The position numbers and the translations under genes are program-made. DNA of 64,000 bases from Trema orientale (lineage: Eukaryota; Streptophyta; Magnoliopsida; Rosales; Cannabaceae). Location: the NCBI GenBank assembly GCA_002914845.1, contig JXTC01000014.1:995293-1059292 (forward strand), written 5' to 3'. Positions 46,901 through 58,820 of the stretch are shown piece after piece; within the stretch, counting starts at the first letter, position 1; each line of letters begins with the position of its first letter. The notes below the pieces were generated by a model. The model searched no databases and was not told where the DNA came from. It saw only the letters and a program-made list of their open reading frames with translations.

Positions 46901-49769
46901 GTTTACTGTGCAGACATGAGCTTCGCTATTCTCGTCTTGCTAATTGGGAAGGCATTAAAAAGGTTTGCTCCATTTCCAGTTTTAATATATTATTGAAGCA
47001 TGGAACTGCATATTATTACACTTTAAAAAACAAATGATTGTGCATGAATGTTAAATCATTTGTAGGGGGACACTAAACAAACATTCCTTAATAAATTAGA
47101 ATATTTCTTCTTTCAACGCTCTGGTAAGTAACTTTCCATAATTGTAGGTGCATTTCCTGCAGAGAACTCAACTAATTAAATTTAATGAAAGACCAGGAGT
47201 TGATTCCGGGTATACGAGTTGCTCATTTTGGTAACTAATGCCTAAATGATATGAAGCCCTACAACATCCAACCCTTTCATTAATTTGTGATGGTTTCCTG
47301 CTTATACTTGCACCTTTTTGTTCTCTCCACCCATGGTGCCTTTCATGTCTCATTTTGAGACATGTAAATAGTCAGTTTCATGATGAGTCAGGTTTGCTCA
47401 TTTTGCAATAGAAGAGAAAGCATTCATAATCACAAATAAAAAAGTTGCGCCTAAGTCTGCACTGAAGTTGGGAAAGATGTGCAAATTAAACTATAACATG
47501 ATTCAATCGTATTTTTTCCCCCTCAACCTTAAGGTAACCAAAACAAAACACGTCAAGTATGATGATAATAGAGTTTCACATATGAACACAGAGAAGTATC
47601 ACAAATGGACATACAGCATGTAGCTTGTACGATGTACGCTAGGAGATTTAATCGTATAGACTTATAGTTGTTCAATTAATTTCACTGTTTTGTTGAAACC
47701 GTCATGTCCACAAACAATGCATTGTGAGCATTGGCTATTCTGCTTTATCTTTTAGTTGCTGGGTTGTGATAGACAGATTGAAGTTTGCTGCTATTTTTCG
47801 GCTGAGAATTAATGATTTTCTCTGAATCATTGGATCGTTTAAAACCAGTCTTTGAGTTGAAATCCGCTTTCCTGAACTGTAGACTTCTATCTCTATGCCC
47901 TTTAACTCGCATTAAATGAACTCTGGATGGAAAGTATTTGAGTTGATGTTATAAAGGTTGAGACACTGGTGTTGTGTGACACTTAAACTCTCACTTTTAT
48001 GTACTAACTCTCATTTATATGTCCTTCCGTCCTTGACTAATGTTGTTTTTATTTTCTCTCCTTCACCTTCAAAAGTCACGTTCTATTCGAGATTTTGACA
48101 ACCATGCTACCCGCCTTGTGGGGAAATTTGAGGTACGAATTCTTGACATTCATTTTCGTGTTTGTTTTTGTTTTTATATTAGTTACCAAAATATCTTGTT
48201 TTCTCAGACCGTGGATACCTACTACAGGCGCTGTAGCAGTGCTGGTTATGTGGGCAATGTGTCAGTCCCACTTCTCTGTGTCAGTGCTTTGGATGATCCT
48301 GTCTGTACTAGGGAAGCCATTCCTTGGGATGAATGCAGGTTAAGCTGCTCTTAGTATGCTAATGAATGCCTTTCTTCATTGCTTTGACAACCTATATTGA
48401 TATCTATCTTTTATAGGACAAATAAAAATGTAGTATTGGCTACGCTAAAGCATGGAGGACATCTTGCATTCTTTGAAGGCATTACTGCAGCTCGCTTGTG
48501 GTACTTCATATTTTCATATTCATATTTTTAGCTTTAGTTGTCAAATATAGTTGTAAAAACAATTTGTAGAAAATCTTGCTTTTCGTTAAGGTTACAGGCT
48601 CTGCTAGCGTACCGGCTGACAGACACTGTCCCTCAGTGTCGCTCTATCAGGCTTTGGCCAAACATTGCCGTGAGGGCCTGACTGCACTAGAGTATAGTTG
48701 CCAGTATGATTGGACAAACCTTTCAGCCCTGATTGGGTGTTAGAACTTCGCATCATTCGTTTTCCACTGGGTTGGGAAGAAAAAAATGCTCTCAAACTTG
48801 GACCATGTATAATGAGATGTTGGTTTCAGTTATTCTTGGGTTTAAGCGACACTTTGCCATTTTTTGAAGTGGCATTTCCTAGATTTTGTTGGACGTAGCC
48901 TGAATTCAAATTTTGGTTGCTCAAATATTGAAGAAATTCACTTGTTTATATCAAGGTTTCCTTGTGCATATTGACCCACGTGCAATATTTATGCAGCTTT
49001 GCCTCGAATTATCAGATTGTTAACAATTCATTGTAATCTGGTTGGTTAATTTCTTTTCTTTTGCAGGTGGGTAAGAGCTACTGGTGAATTTTTAAGGGTT
49101 CTACATTCCAGCCAATATATGCATGTACAAAACAAGGTGCTTATAAACTAATATGACATGGATACTTCTGTTGTTTAGTAATGGGGTAATTAGTCAGAGG
49201 CAGCGCCCATGTTGACTCGTTGCTATTTTGTGTTTTCGTTTCTGTTTTCTTTCCTTTTTCTTTATTATTTAGTATCATTAACCTTTAGATGCTATTAATG
49301 CAAACTAATACTTGTTTCTATGTATTTTTAGATCCTGAATAGTGGTCCCCAGTCATCCTTAGACTCTGCAATTGATCAGGGTCCATTCGTAAGTGTTGCA
49401 GAGGATGGCATGGTGGCTGCAATGGGAAATGATGAGACAGGCGATGCTTCCGAGACTCAGAAGACTCATTGTGTAACTGAAATGGTTTCAGACGCAGACC
49501 ATGATGAGCCAAGTACCCATCCAAAGGTTGGTTTTATGCCAATCATCGAAGAAACATCGAGGGAAGCTTCTGGCATACAGGATGCAAAGCATCTTGATAC
49601 TGCTGTTAAAAGATGCTTGGATCTGCTGCGTCGACAGAATAAGTACTCAATATGGCTGCTTGCTTATATTGCCATAATTACAAGCTGGCCGTTGTTGGGC
49701 TCTGCCCTTAAAATACTCTCTAGAAAGAAACTCAGAAATGTTTTACCTGCTGCTTTGTTCAGAAGATAA
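36265..49769 (+). CDS. EMB8-like alpha/beta-hydrolase, membrane-anchored
   Basis: Fourteen exons (36265-36533, 36662-36751, 39121-39182, 39925-40025, 44462-44551, 45753-45875, 46075-46152, 46633-46718, 46914-46962, 48076-48132, 48208-48338, 48417-48500, 49067-49136, 49332-49769) join in frame to 575 residues. The ATG has a good context (CACCATGG). An N-terminal hydrophobic segment (about 17-50) is followed by the YLATPWLSSPHIQT motif of the EMB8/ABHD1-3/YheT family, the strand VVVIPGLTSD, NHRGLGG, the nucleophile elbow GTSIGAN (Ser239), SALDDP (acid Asp364 or 365) and KHGGHLAFFEG (His394). The triad appears complete. The C-terminal extension is low-complexity and ends with a second hydrophobic segment (IWLLAYIAIITSWPLL) and a basic tail. 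A lipid or ester hydrolase role at a membrane is inferred from the family. Intron 4 (4.4 kb) hosts transposons. Confidence 0.93.
36880..36912 (+). repeat. (TG)n-(CG)n microsatellite
   Basis: A run of GT dinucleotides followed by GCGCGCGC in the second intron of the EMB8-like gene. Alternating purine-pyrimidine sequence of this kind can adopt Z-DNA. Confidence 0.8.
37667..38067. mobile_element. Tourist-like MITE in intron 2 of the EMB8-like gene, 401 bp
   Basis: The left end GAGTGTGTTTGGTTGGAGG and the complement of the right end GGCTGTTTGGTAAGAGG form an imperfect TIR. The flanking TTA on both sides (37664-37666 and 38068-38070) fits a 3-bp PIF/Harbinger target duplication. The subterminal regions are purine-rich on one arm and pyrimidine-rich on the other, giving fold-back potential. 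Confidence 0.7.
40305..40680 (-). pseudogene. LINE zf-RVT-type 3' relic in intron 4
   Basis: The complement near 40615-40580 encodes CESSDHLFLHC, the Cys/His motif of the zinc-binding domain (zf-RVT) that closes many plant LINE ORFs. It is followed in shifting frames by WSQLLKEFGVS-like and ERDAESRWDNVKF-like segments expected further on. Frameshifts and stops interrupt it. The boundaries are approximate. Confidence 0.5.
41528..42553 (-). pseudogene. gag-like ORF of the TR-GAG element, with one in-frame stop
   Basis: Minus-strand frame from 42553: 177 residues to a TAA at 42022-42020, after which the same frame stays open for another 163 codons to the stop at 41528. The first part has the features of a plant retrotransposon gag: FLEWMSCLEDFFEWHDF, CIRFAGWTLVGSAKSYWHKL and a SWVEIKEKFESKFLTPYY segment (W-x-x-x-K-x-x-F-x-x-[KR]-F). 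A Tyr/Gln-rich leader precedes it. No CCHC zinc knuckle is seen. Starts are possible at 42553 or at MNFQNSTYY further in. The single TAA could be an inactivating mutation in a previously longer gag. Confidence 0.75.
42926..42937 (-). other. Primer-binding site for initiator tRNA-Met
   Basis: TGGTATCAGAGC on the minus strand, adjacent to the 5' LTR in element orientation; the classical PBS of plant Copia and Gypsy elements. Confidence 0.85.
43825..43968 (+). repeat. 144-bp poly(C)/poly(G) tract
   Basis: Almost pure C with four A interruptions (43840, 43907, 43909, 43930), in intron 4 of the EMB8-like gene. The long Pro-only and Gly-only frames it creates are not genes. On the complementary strand it is an extreme G-run with quadruplex potential. 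Confidence 0.9.
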
Positions 49770-49849
49770 TCTGTGCTCTTAATTCATTGTCGTACTCTCC
49801 TTGTAGCTTATTATTAATTCTCTTTTATAGATACTGATGACCGTATTTG

Positions 49850-50014
49850 TGTACTGCTTGTTCAAACGAATGTTACCCTTCTCTCTCCTTAAATTGCATA
49901 TGAATTCGAATAATAAGGAAGATAATAATGGCTAAAGCCCTTATGCAAAGCTAGTTCCCTAGTAAATACAGTAACATATGATGGTATTTTACTGCTTGTT
50001 CAAACAAATATTAA

Positions 50015-50048
<34 letters not shown>

Positions 50049-50208
50049 GTCTCTCTCTCTCTCTCTTACAGAGTATACACGACATTAATAACAGCTGAAG
50101 CGCTTAAGTAAATTAAAGCTAGTTCCCTAGTGAATATAGTAATTAATATATAATGGTAAATACAGTAATTAATATATAATGGTAAATACAGTAATTAATA
50201 TATAATGG
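49850..50208 (+). repeat. 3'-flank duplications: approximately 140-160 bp duplication, (CT)n, and 26-bp x3
   Basis: Just downstream of the EMB8-like stop codon, the segment with TACTGCTTGTTCAAAC and GCTAGTTCCCTAGT occurs twice (about 49850-49975 and 49990-50130). It includes a (CT)n run that is expanded in the second copy (50015-50066, with GTCT interruptions). Three consecutive 26-bp units follow at 50131-50156, 50157-50182 and 50183-50208. Confidence 0.7.
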
Positions 50209-53200
50209 TATTCTTAAAGTTTATTTATGACGGATCGCTATCATGCTTTGTTTAGTTATATAACTCCTTTATAGTAGTGGGACCAAATATAATACAATTT
50301 CTTGTGACTTGGCAAATGAAGCGTTTACCATGACAGGATCTGGGGAGTGTAATTGAATATTCATCGAGGATTTGAGAGAAATAAGTAAAGTAGATGAAGC
50401 CAAACACACGTATACTTTTGTTTTGTTGCCGTGTCTTTTTGCTGGGAGAAATATTTTTGCAGGTTGCAAAGTCAAATAGCCTTGCAGATTCTCTCTTTAG
50501 ATTTTGTGGTTTAACTTACGCATCATTTATACCTAACTAATCATCTTTTACTTAAAAGTGTACATGTTTAACATGTACCTTTTGTCGCATCTGACCAAAC
50601 AATCTCAACCGTTACCTCTGGCAAAATCTGATTCTTTCGAGTTTATCTTTTAGGTGAAGAAGTATGTTAGTGTTCAAGTATGTGAATGAACTCTCAAATT
50701 AGAATCCAAATCCTTTGTTCAATTTAGGTATTTCAATTTATGTCCAGCTAATAAATTAATGGCATATCATATTCAAAATTTTAATGAAAATGATAAATTT
50801 AAGAAACTAAATAAGTCTTTTTAGATTTCATAACCTGTGACATTTATTTGGACATAAATCGAAATGTTATAATTGAACGGAGGATTTGATTTCCTCACGA
50901 AAGCATTGAAACAATAGTTTGTCTTTAAAACATGCTAGTTTTAAGTAATATTCTCTTCTTTCTTAAATTGAATAAGTGTTTTTAAATGATGGCGTAAAGG
51001 TATTACAAACATCTCACTTCCCACACTACGTGATTAGGTCAAAAGTTTTATAATGGTCGTAGTAACAAATAGAATTAATTTTCAACATCAATGGAACAGT
51101 TTAGGACAACTAGATAAAATATTTGGTAACATTGGTACCTTTAGGGCTTGGATGAAGTAATATAGACAAGAAGCTGCTCATTGTATTTGGTTTTGGATCT
51201 TACAACTCTAGCTAAAACGAAAAACTCAACCAAAAGAGCAAAATATACTTGGAGCCATTCTCTAAACAAAATGGCAATATGCATGTATAGAACACACATG
51301 TAGTTGAAAAGGCTTATCTATGGAGTATACAAATCATCCAAATAGTAGAAAAAGAATGATAAATTTTAAAACAGATTTATATAATTTATTTGTGGGTTCT
51401 TTGCGGGAAAAGTAAGGGTGATATGAAATGCAAGAACAAGGCAGGAAGTATCTCACAGGAAGAAATCTGCCGAAGTATATTTGATTAGATGACAAAGTTT
51501 TTAGGTGCGAAAATGACCTATTCATCATAAGGAATCAAAGCACACAAATACAAACTTGACGTCAAATTTATGCCACACTTAGATAGAAGAATAACTTTCC
51601 TTGTCCAATTAAAAGCCCACAATATCACATTATATTTCCTATGTTTATTCAGGAAAAAATAGCTCATTTCCACTTTGAATTGACCCATGCCATGACCCCA
51701 TTTCATTGAAAAGAAGATTCCCCTGCACAAGAAAACAAGCCAAACTAAAATAAAAGGAAAAATGGGTTTTTCTTATTATTTGATAGAACTTACATGCACA
51801 CCTCAATTAAGTTATTATCTACCTGAAAAGTTAATCATATTCCCTATGCTTCAAATTTATTAATGAATATAAATTAAGTGTATTAATCATATTCTTTCGT
51901 GTCTTTTAATCATTCCTCCGGTCAAAAGTTTGAAATATCAGGAGCTAGTCCACATTGGATTTTCATTCAAACATTTTTATTTTTTGCCTTGAGGTTTTTT
52001 TATCTGTTGCAACCAAATACACAAATTCGAACAGAAAAAATAATCGTATGAGGTTTTTCACAAAGACAGTTTCCTTTTTTCCCCATAATATATGTATTAG
52101 ATTGTAGTTTTCCATTTAGCTCAAAAATAAGATCTATGTACAAGGGAAATACTAAAGCTAAAAGTGATAAATCTGATATATTAATTATGTGCTTTAATAT
52201 TTTCATTTGAATAAAATAAATTGATGGGTATACGCTGGGGGAAATTGTGTGACATAGGGTATCTGGTAGTTAAATTTAGCTTATCTAACTTTTTTGTCAT
52301 ATTCTCTTGAAAGCTTTATATTTCCCCATGTCCTCTTTTATTTTTCAAGGGAAAGAAGGCATATGCTGTTTTTTCTTTTCTTCTTTAATTTCATTATTCA
52401 TGTATGGTTGGCTTATAAAATTCTAAGTCAAGTTTAGTTATTAATTCTGAAAATATGATGTAATATGTTCCAGTGGTTCAGGGAAAATTATAAGTTCAGA
52501 TTTTTAAAATAAAGGTTTTCAAATAAAATATAATATCTATAGGCCACCAAACTCTGCAAACCAATATCAATTCGATTCTTTTTAAAGATCATGGTATAAA
52601 ACAAATCTAGATTTTCTTAGTTTATATTTATAGAAAAAAATCATCTTCTTAAATAACATCTTTTTGTCGTCTTTCGGTCGCATTAATTGGGTCTGAAAGT
52701 TTATGTCTATTGAGACAAATCATTTGTAAATAAGGTTATTAGAGCTAATTAATACTTGATGGATCAAGGGAGGACTGTAAAATGCAATATACACAGAAAT
52801 TAAAGAAAGAAAGAAAAAAAAAAAGGAAAAGAAAAGAATATAAATTGCTATTTATAAGAAACTTACAACGCGTGTCATCCTTTTCTTTTATCCTCATTTT
52901 ACCATAGTTTTTTAATCAAAATCAAAGGTATATATAATCAGGTAATTTTTGTGCTCATTGACTAGTTTTTTCCTTTAGGAATAATTAATAGCGAAACTCT
53001 GCTTTAATTTTGTCTCTGTTTTAGACATTATCTTCATGATTCAGCATATTCCCAAGCACCTAGCTTTCTTTCACAATAACTTGAAGCTTGCAAAATATTG
53101 AAAGGAAGATAGTACCCACATCTTACAAATATATGATCACTTTACTAAAGCTATGATATCTTACATTTTTTCTTTGTTCTTCCTTTTTTTTTTTCCGTAT

Positions 53201-53810
53201 CTTCTTTTCCTTTTTTCATATGCATGTGTGTATGCCTGTATAGAGTATGCTTACATATACATTATATATATGTGTGTATATATGCATATAGGTATATGAT
53301 ATATAAATGTGCATAAGCATAGGGTATTCTAGACGTCGCCATATGTCAACCTCATGGTGTACGGGGTAGCATCTGTCTTATAAGGCAATATTGATGTTTG
53401 TAATATGTTTAGATCTTGTTTAGATATACATGTGCATAAAAGCTCTATATCTGGGGAATCTTGCATATTATACTACCTTTCAAGTCTTCCTAAAAAAACA
53501 CAACAATAGCGATGATGATCAATAACTTCGATATAATACTCCATGTTTTATATGTGTTAGACTCGGTCAAATGGCTATTTCAAAGAAAAAGTTACGGCCA
53601 GCTCATTAATTGATATATTCCTTTGCTCACCCTGGATAATTTCATATATAATTGCAGGGATTGTATATTAAAATCGTAGTAAGTATAAATAGACAAAAAG
53701 TTAACCCGAAGGGACAAAAAAGAAAAAGTTTTTGACTCTCAATGAATTCAAAAAGAAAAGAGAGAAAAAAAAAAGTGAAATTATACTAGGTACGTAACTT
53801 TATTAGTGTC
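50209..53810. other. AT-rich intergenic region
   Basis: No gene is recognised on either strand. Simple repeats occur around 53250-53310 (TATATGTGTGTATATATG). The short open frames on both strands lack any familiar motif. Confidence 0.4.
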
Positions 53811-53816
53811 TAAAAT

Positions 53817-54130
53817 TTCTAGTTACTAGTTTAGCTGTTAAGTTTAGTCCGTCAGTAATTATTAATATATAAATATAATTAGGCGAATCAGCTGTGAATT
53901 CAAGTAGGAGTTAATTAAAACTTATTTTGCTCAATTAATTTTGCTCAATTAATTAGCGGTGCCAAAAGAAAAAAAAAATTCTAGTACCTAGTTTAGTTGT
54001 TACGTTTAGTCAGTCATTAATTATTAATAATAAGTATAATTAGGCGAATCAACTGTGAATTCAGGTAGGCGTTAATTAAAACATATTTTGCTCAATTAAT
54101 TAGCAGTGCCAAAAAAAAAAAAAAAAAAAA
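53817..54130 (+). repeat. 162-bp tandem duplication
   Basis: Unit 1 begins TTCTAGTTACTAGTTTAGC at 53817 and unit 2 TTCTAGTACCTAGTTTAG at 53979. Both continue through ATAATTAGGCGAATCARCTG, GTTAATTAAAAC and TTTTGCTCAATTAATTAGC, ending in an A-run. Unit 1 carries an extra internal copy of TTTTGCTCAATTAAT. Diverged by several percent. Confidence 0.75.
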
Positions 54131-55707
54131 CAATTACAAGAATATACCAAAACATTGTAAGCCAATTATGCATGTACTTTAATTCTTTTTTGTCAAACTG
54201 CTCCACTATAGTGTCTTCCATTATTTGGGAAAGTTTCAATGAATATTATTTCATCCGAAGTTAAATACATCTTGAAAAAAACGCTAGAAGAGATGCTTCA
54301 CAAAGTTGGAATATTGTCCAATATCATAGAGAAACTTCTTCAAAATAATTAAGGACACAAAAATGAGAAAAACAAAGATCGTACATTAACATATTCCAGA
54401 CAGGCGGTGCTTTCAAATCAAATTGAACTTTGTACCTAACAAATCTCATACATAATCATACGCACAAGTTCTTCGTTTCTTTCACTAACATTCTTGGCCA
54501 TGATTTTCTTTTTTTAAAAAAAAAAAAAGACAAACGAAAAATAGAAAGCATCAAAATCCTATATGCACATTCCGTTTGGGTTTGGGACTTACAAGATAAT
54601 TTTAATACAATCCTGAGGTTCCACATACTCGTGTCAAAGCAATCATATAACAAAATTAATATATAAACATATATATATATACTTTGATAAGAGTTGCATT
54701 AAAATAGTTAGATTATTAATTAATCGGATTTCCAAGAAAATAACCATATATATGGTCGAAAAACTTATAATATAATTAATAAGCAAGATAGACTCTAGGA
54801 AGAGTTTCTCATTATTTTTTCCTCTTGTTTTCAATATGGATTTTGATTTGTCAACCAAATATATAAATTTATTAGATACGATTATTTTGTCCATGAGGGT
54901 TAATTTTCTTGTTTCTTTCATTAAAGTTGGATTAAGGTGCGTGTATCTACATACAAAAGCAACTGGCTTCATGCTATCCAATCAGAGTCAAAAAGATAAA
55001 AGTTCCTCACTTTGACAAATGAGCCGGCAGAGGTTTGGTATCTTGATTCCAAAATCCTCTTCCACGAACATTAAAAAAGTAATAATATATACATTACGAA
55101 ATAAATATTAGATAAAATATATATCTATGGTCATACATATATCTACAGTGAGCAAAATTCAAACTCAAGAGAGAAGCGATACTATTTGTTATAGAGAGCA
55201 TCTAGAAAGCAACAAGTAATGAAAATTCTTTGAGGTATTCGGTAGGTTGGATTCCCCATTTTCCCCGCTGTTTCTTGTCGATTGCATGCGGCATCTTCTT
55301 ATACCCTTCCGAATTATCAAAGAAGTAAAGAAAAAGATAGAAAGCCTTTTCATACAATTCAAAAACCTGGCTATATATGGTTTCTCATAATATAATATGC
55401 ATTAATACAAATACATATATATATATATACACATATATATATAGTACGATCAATCTTGTCTTGAACTAAGACAAGATTCTGAGAGAATAAAAAGATACCC
55501 ACCTTATGTCTCCGTTTCATGCATTGTAAAAGAACAAAAACAGTAAATAAAAGAGAGAAATTAATTAGTATTCAGATTGTCTCTTTTGTCTTTTTGTTCC
55601 ATTCTCTTGTTATGATTAAATAGCTAGGGTTTTCATGTTGTTATATATTGATGAATACCATCTAGTTGTGGGGGATCTCTCTTTCTCTGATTATTTATAG
55701 AGATATA
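54131..55707. promoter_or_regulatory. Upstream region of the GRAS gene
   Basis: AT-rich with (TA)n near 55410-55442. A possible splice acceptor (TTATTTATAG) lies immediately before the start codon region (55691-55700), so a 5' UTR intron is possible. No specific cis-element can be supported. Confidence 0.3.
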
Positions 55708-57153
55708 ATGGAAGCCGTTGATGGTGATGAAGAGAAGCTTTTGAATCTTAGCCTTGCGATTGTTTCAGATTCAGGTGGCGAGATGAAAAGGAAGAGGAAT
55801 TCAAGACATAATAATGTTAGTACTTCATATGAAGGCTGTACTGAAGGGAAGATATTTCTGCTTCTTCAAATGAGAGAACAAATGCTCAAACTAGATCACA
55901 AGAGGAGTAAAGCAACTACCATTGAAGATGGAAGTAACGGCCTCCGTTTGATCCACCTTCTGCTCATAACCGCCTCGTCCATCAACGAAAACGACACCGT
56001 TTCGGCCTTGGAGAATCTGAAGGAGTTGTACAAAGGCGCGTCGTTGAATGGCGACTCGGTTCAAAGGGTAGTGGCCTATTTCGCAGACGGTTTGGCAGCG
56101 AAGCTTCTCGGCCGGAAATCACCATTTTTTGACATGATCATGAAGGAGCCGACGGCGGAAGAGGAATTTTTAGCCTTTATGGATCTCTACCGGGTTTCTC
56201 CATACCACCAGTTTGCTCATTTCACGGCAAACCAGGCCATAATTGAGTCCTTTGAGAAGGAGGAAGAGAAGAACAACCGCGCATTGCACGTAATCGATTT
56301 CGACATGTCCTATGGATTCCAATGGCCTTCTCTCATACAATCTCTTTCCGAAAAGGCAACTGGCGGCAACCGGATATCTCTCCGGATAACTGGATTTGGA
56401 AGAAGCCAAGAGGAGTTACAAGAAACGGAGAACAGACTCGTGAGCTTCGCTAAGGGTTTTCGGAATCTCGTCTTCGACTTCCAAGGCTTGTTAAGAGGAC
56501 GTTCCTATAATATTAATCTCATCAACAACCTAAGGAAAAAGAGAAACGAAACGGTTGCTGTGAATTTAGTCTTCCATTTGAACACCTTGGAGAAAACTTC
56601 GAAGATGTCGGAGACGTTGAATCTGGTCCGTTCGATCAGCCCGTCAGTCGTGATCTTGGTTGAACAAGAAGGCAGCAGAAGTCCAAGATCTTTCTTGTCG
56701 AGATTCATGGAGTCTTTGCACTATTTCGCCGCCATGTTCGATTCGTTAGACGATTGTCTCCCCTTGGAAAGCGCCGAGAGGTTGAGCATAGAGAAGAATC
56801 ATCTTGGCAAAGAGATCAAAACCATGCTAAACTATGACTTTGATCATCATGATCATGATCATGGAGATCGTGATGATGATCATAATCGTTGTGCGAAATA
56901 TGAGAGGTTAGAGACGTGGAAAGCGAGAATGGAGAGTCACGGGTTTGGAGGGGTTAGAATAAGCTCGAAGTCTGTGATACAAGCGAAGCTTCTTTTGAAA
57001 ATGAGGACCCATTATTGTCCTCTCCAGTTCGATGGGGACAACGGTAATGGTGGTGCAGGATTTAGGGTTTTTGAAAGAGATGAGGGGAGGGCTATTTCTC
57101 TAGGGTGGCAAAATAGGTATCTCCTTACAGCCTCTATGTGGCAATGTCTATGA
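55708..57153 (+). CDS. GRAS-family transcriptional regulator
   Basis: A single exon gives 481 residues. The ATG at 55708 (MEAVDGDEEK) is used; the frame extends 14 codons upstream but starts with TTG. The GRAS domain covers most of the protein: the first leucine-rich region (79-150, GLRLIHLLLITASS), the VHIID variant LHVIDFD (193-199) with FQWPSLIQSL, the second leucine-rich region (VSFAKGFRNLVFDF, 245-258), the PFYRE region (VAVNLVFHLNTL; ILVEQEGSRSPRSFLSRFME) and the SAW motif (ISLGWQNRYLLTASMWQC) at the end. The N-terminus is short with a basic KRKR patch. Overall it reminds me of the NSP2/RAD1-like branch, but the subfamily is not assigned. A His/Asp-rich insertion (377-392) encoded by GATCAT repeats separates PFYRE from SAW. 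Nuclear regulator by family. Confidence 0.93.
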   Translation: MEAVDGDEEKLLNLSLAIVSDSGGEMKRKRNSRHNNVSTSYEGCTEGKIFLLLQMREQMLKLDHKRSKATTIEDGSNGLRLIHLLLITASSINENDTVSALENLKELYKGASLNGDSVQRVVAYFADGLAAKLLGRKSPFFDMIMKEPTAEEEFLAFMDLYRVSPYHQFAHFTANQAIIESFEKEEEKNNRALHVIDFDMSYGFQWPSLIQSLSEKATGGNRISLRITGFGRSQEELQETENRLVSFAKGFRNLVFDFQGLLRGRSYNINLINNLRKKRNETVAVNLVFHLNTLEKTSKMSETLNLVRSISPSVVILVEQEGSRSPRSFLSRFMESLHYFAAMFDSLDDCLPLESAERLSIEKNHLGKEIKTMLNYDFDHHDHDHGDRDDDHNRCAKYERLETWKARMESHGFGGVRISSKSVIQAKLLLKMRTHYCPLQFDGDNGNGGAGFRVFERDEGRAISLGWQNRYLLTASMWQCL

Positions 57154-58820
57154 TCTATAGGGTATTATACTGTTATATTTTCTCTAACTCAAATTATTCA
57201 TTTTTGTAACTTTATCAATAATAATGCATCTTGATCAACGTTAATGTCCTGAATTTCTTTTTCCTACAAATATGTTCAGTTATTCTTTACATCTCTATGT
57301 ATTAGGTATTAGGCTGTAAAAATATCCACACTTTTAATTAATGGATTATGAACTAATTTGTGTTATTTTGACATTGTTGATACATATATAAAGTTGAGAG
57401 AGAATTTTAAATGTTGAAAATGTTAGAAATTGGGGCATTGTAGAGGGGCATTTTGGTCTTTTCAGTCAAATTTGGAACCATTCAAGTTGATCCACATGGC
57501 CAAGCTCAACCATTTTGGTCTTTTATGTTATAACCCAAACCCCGGGTCAGTGACAGAAATAGAATTTCATAAGTGAAAATTCAATAATTGTTTTAGAAAA
57601 ATTTATAAAAATAGTTTTAAAAGTAAATTTCCACAATTTTTGTGATCACCGTTAAACATGGATTGATAATAAAATTTATAAAATAAAACCAAGCATCTTT
57701 CATCATTATTCTCACAGTCCAGGCATAAGTTATGCCCACCGAATCCGTGATATAGGTCCTTAAGTATTAATACAAGCCAAAACTTTTAAACAGAAGTTTT
57801 TTACATAATTACCAATTATTAAAAGTAGTAACATGCTCCTCTCTACTCTTCTTATTCAAAATGACTTTTATAGTTCAAAATTATGATATTTTTAGTTTAT
57901 TTTGGAGAGAGAAAACTTTTTGTTTTCGAATTTGCCCTTCTGCCAATTTTTGCTTTTTAGATGAGTACAAGTACATAGTTCTCTCCTCTTTCTTATTTTC
58001 TTCCAAATTTTTTCTCCCAATCGTACTAAAGTTGCTACCACCCTTTTCTTTTTATTTTGTTTCTAAAGCAACCCATTTTCCATATCTCCTTGTTGTGCCT
58101 GTCCATACTCAACCCCCCTCTCTCTCTCTCTCTTTCGTCTACTCTGTCCACCATAGCTCTATTCTCCTCCATCAATCTCGCTTTGTAGTTTGGCTAGTAT
58201 CATCTTTGATTTTGTCTCACCCGTCTCTCTCTTTCTCTCTCCCATTTTCTCATTTTGGTTTAACTTGATTGTACGAAAAATAAGGTATGTATTTGTTTTG
58301 ATTTTCATTTACTTCTTCTTTCTCTTCTTCTTTTTTTTTAAAAAAAATTTGGTCACTTCTTATTCGGGGTTAGAAGTCAGTGGGTAATAATTATTTTAGG
58401 TAAGATGTTAAGAATTTGTATGGCAGTTAATATTTTTCCAGTCAAATCTGTGTCAATATAATATAACCAGATCTATATATGACCATATGCCATAAATTTT
58501 GTGACACAATGGCACAATATGTGTGAATTTGTTATTTATGTTGTGATTAGAAGAAGTCAGAGTGTGTGTGACTATGTGTCACAATATTTGTTACACCTTT
58601 TTTGAGTATATTTTCCGTTGTTACAATGGTCCAATTTTTGCTATTGGCATACCAAAATTTGTTATTAGTAGTCACAATCTTGTGACTAATGGTCATTACT
58701 TGTTTTACATCGTTACGGAAATTAAGGGATCATGTCAGGTAATATGTTAGGTACGTGTTGATCCATATTAAAATTTTATTTTATTTTACTTTATTTTATT
58801 TTATTTTATTTTTTGCAAAC
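57154..58820. other. Intergenic spacer with a possible Mutator-element leader
   Basis: 58000-58290 is pyrimidine-rich ((CT)n at 58118-58134) and ends in a donor-like AATAAG|GTATGT at about 58288, resembling the 5' UTR exon of an expressed gene or of the Mutator relic that follows. 58500-58740 has several GTGACAC/GTGTCAC palindromic motifs. A TTTTA repeat lies at about 58778-58812. No intact gene. Confidence 0.4.
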
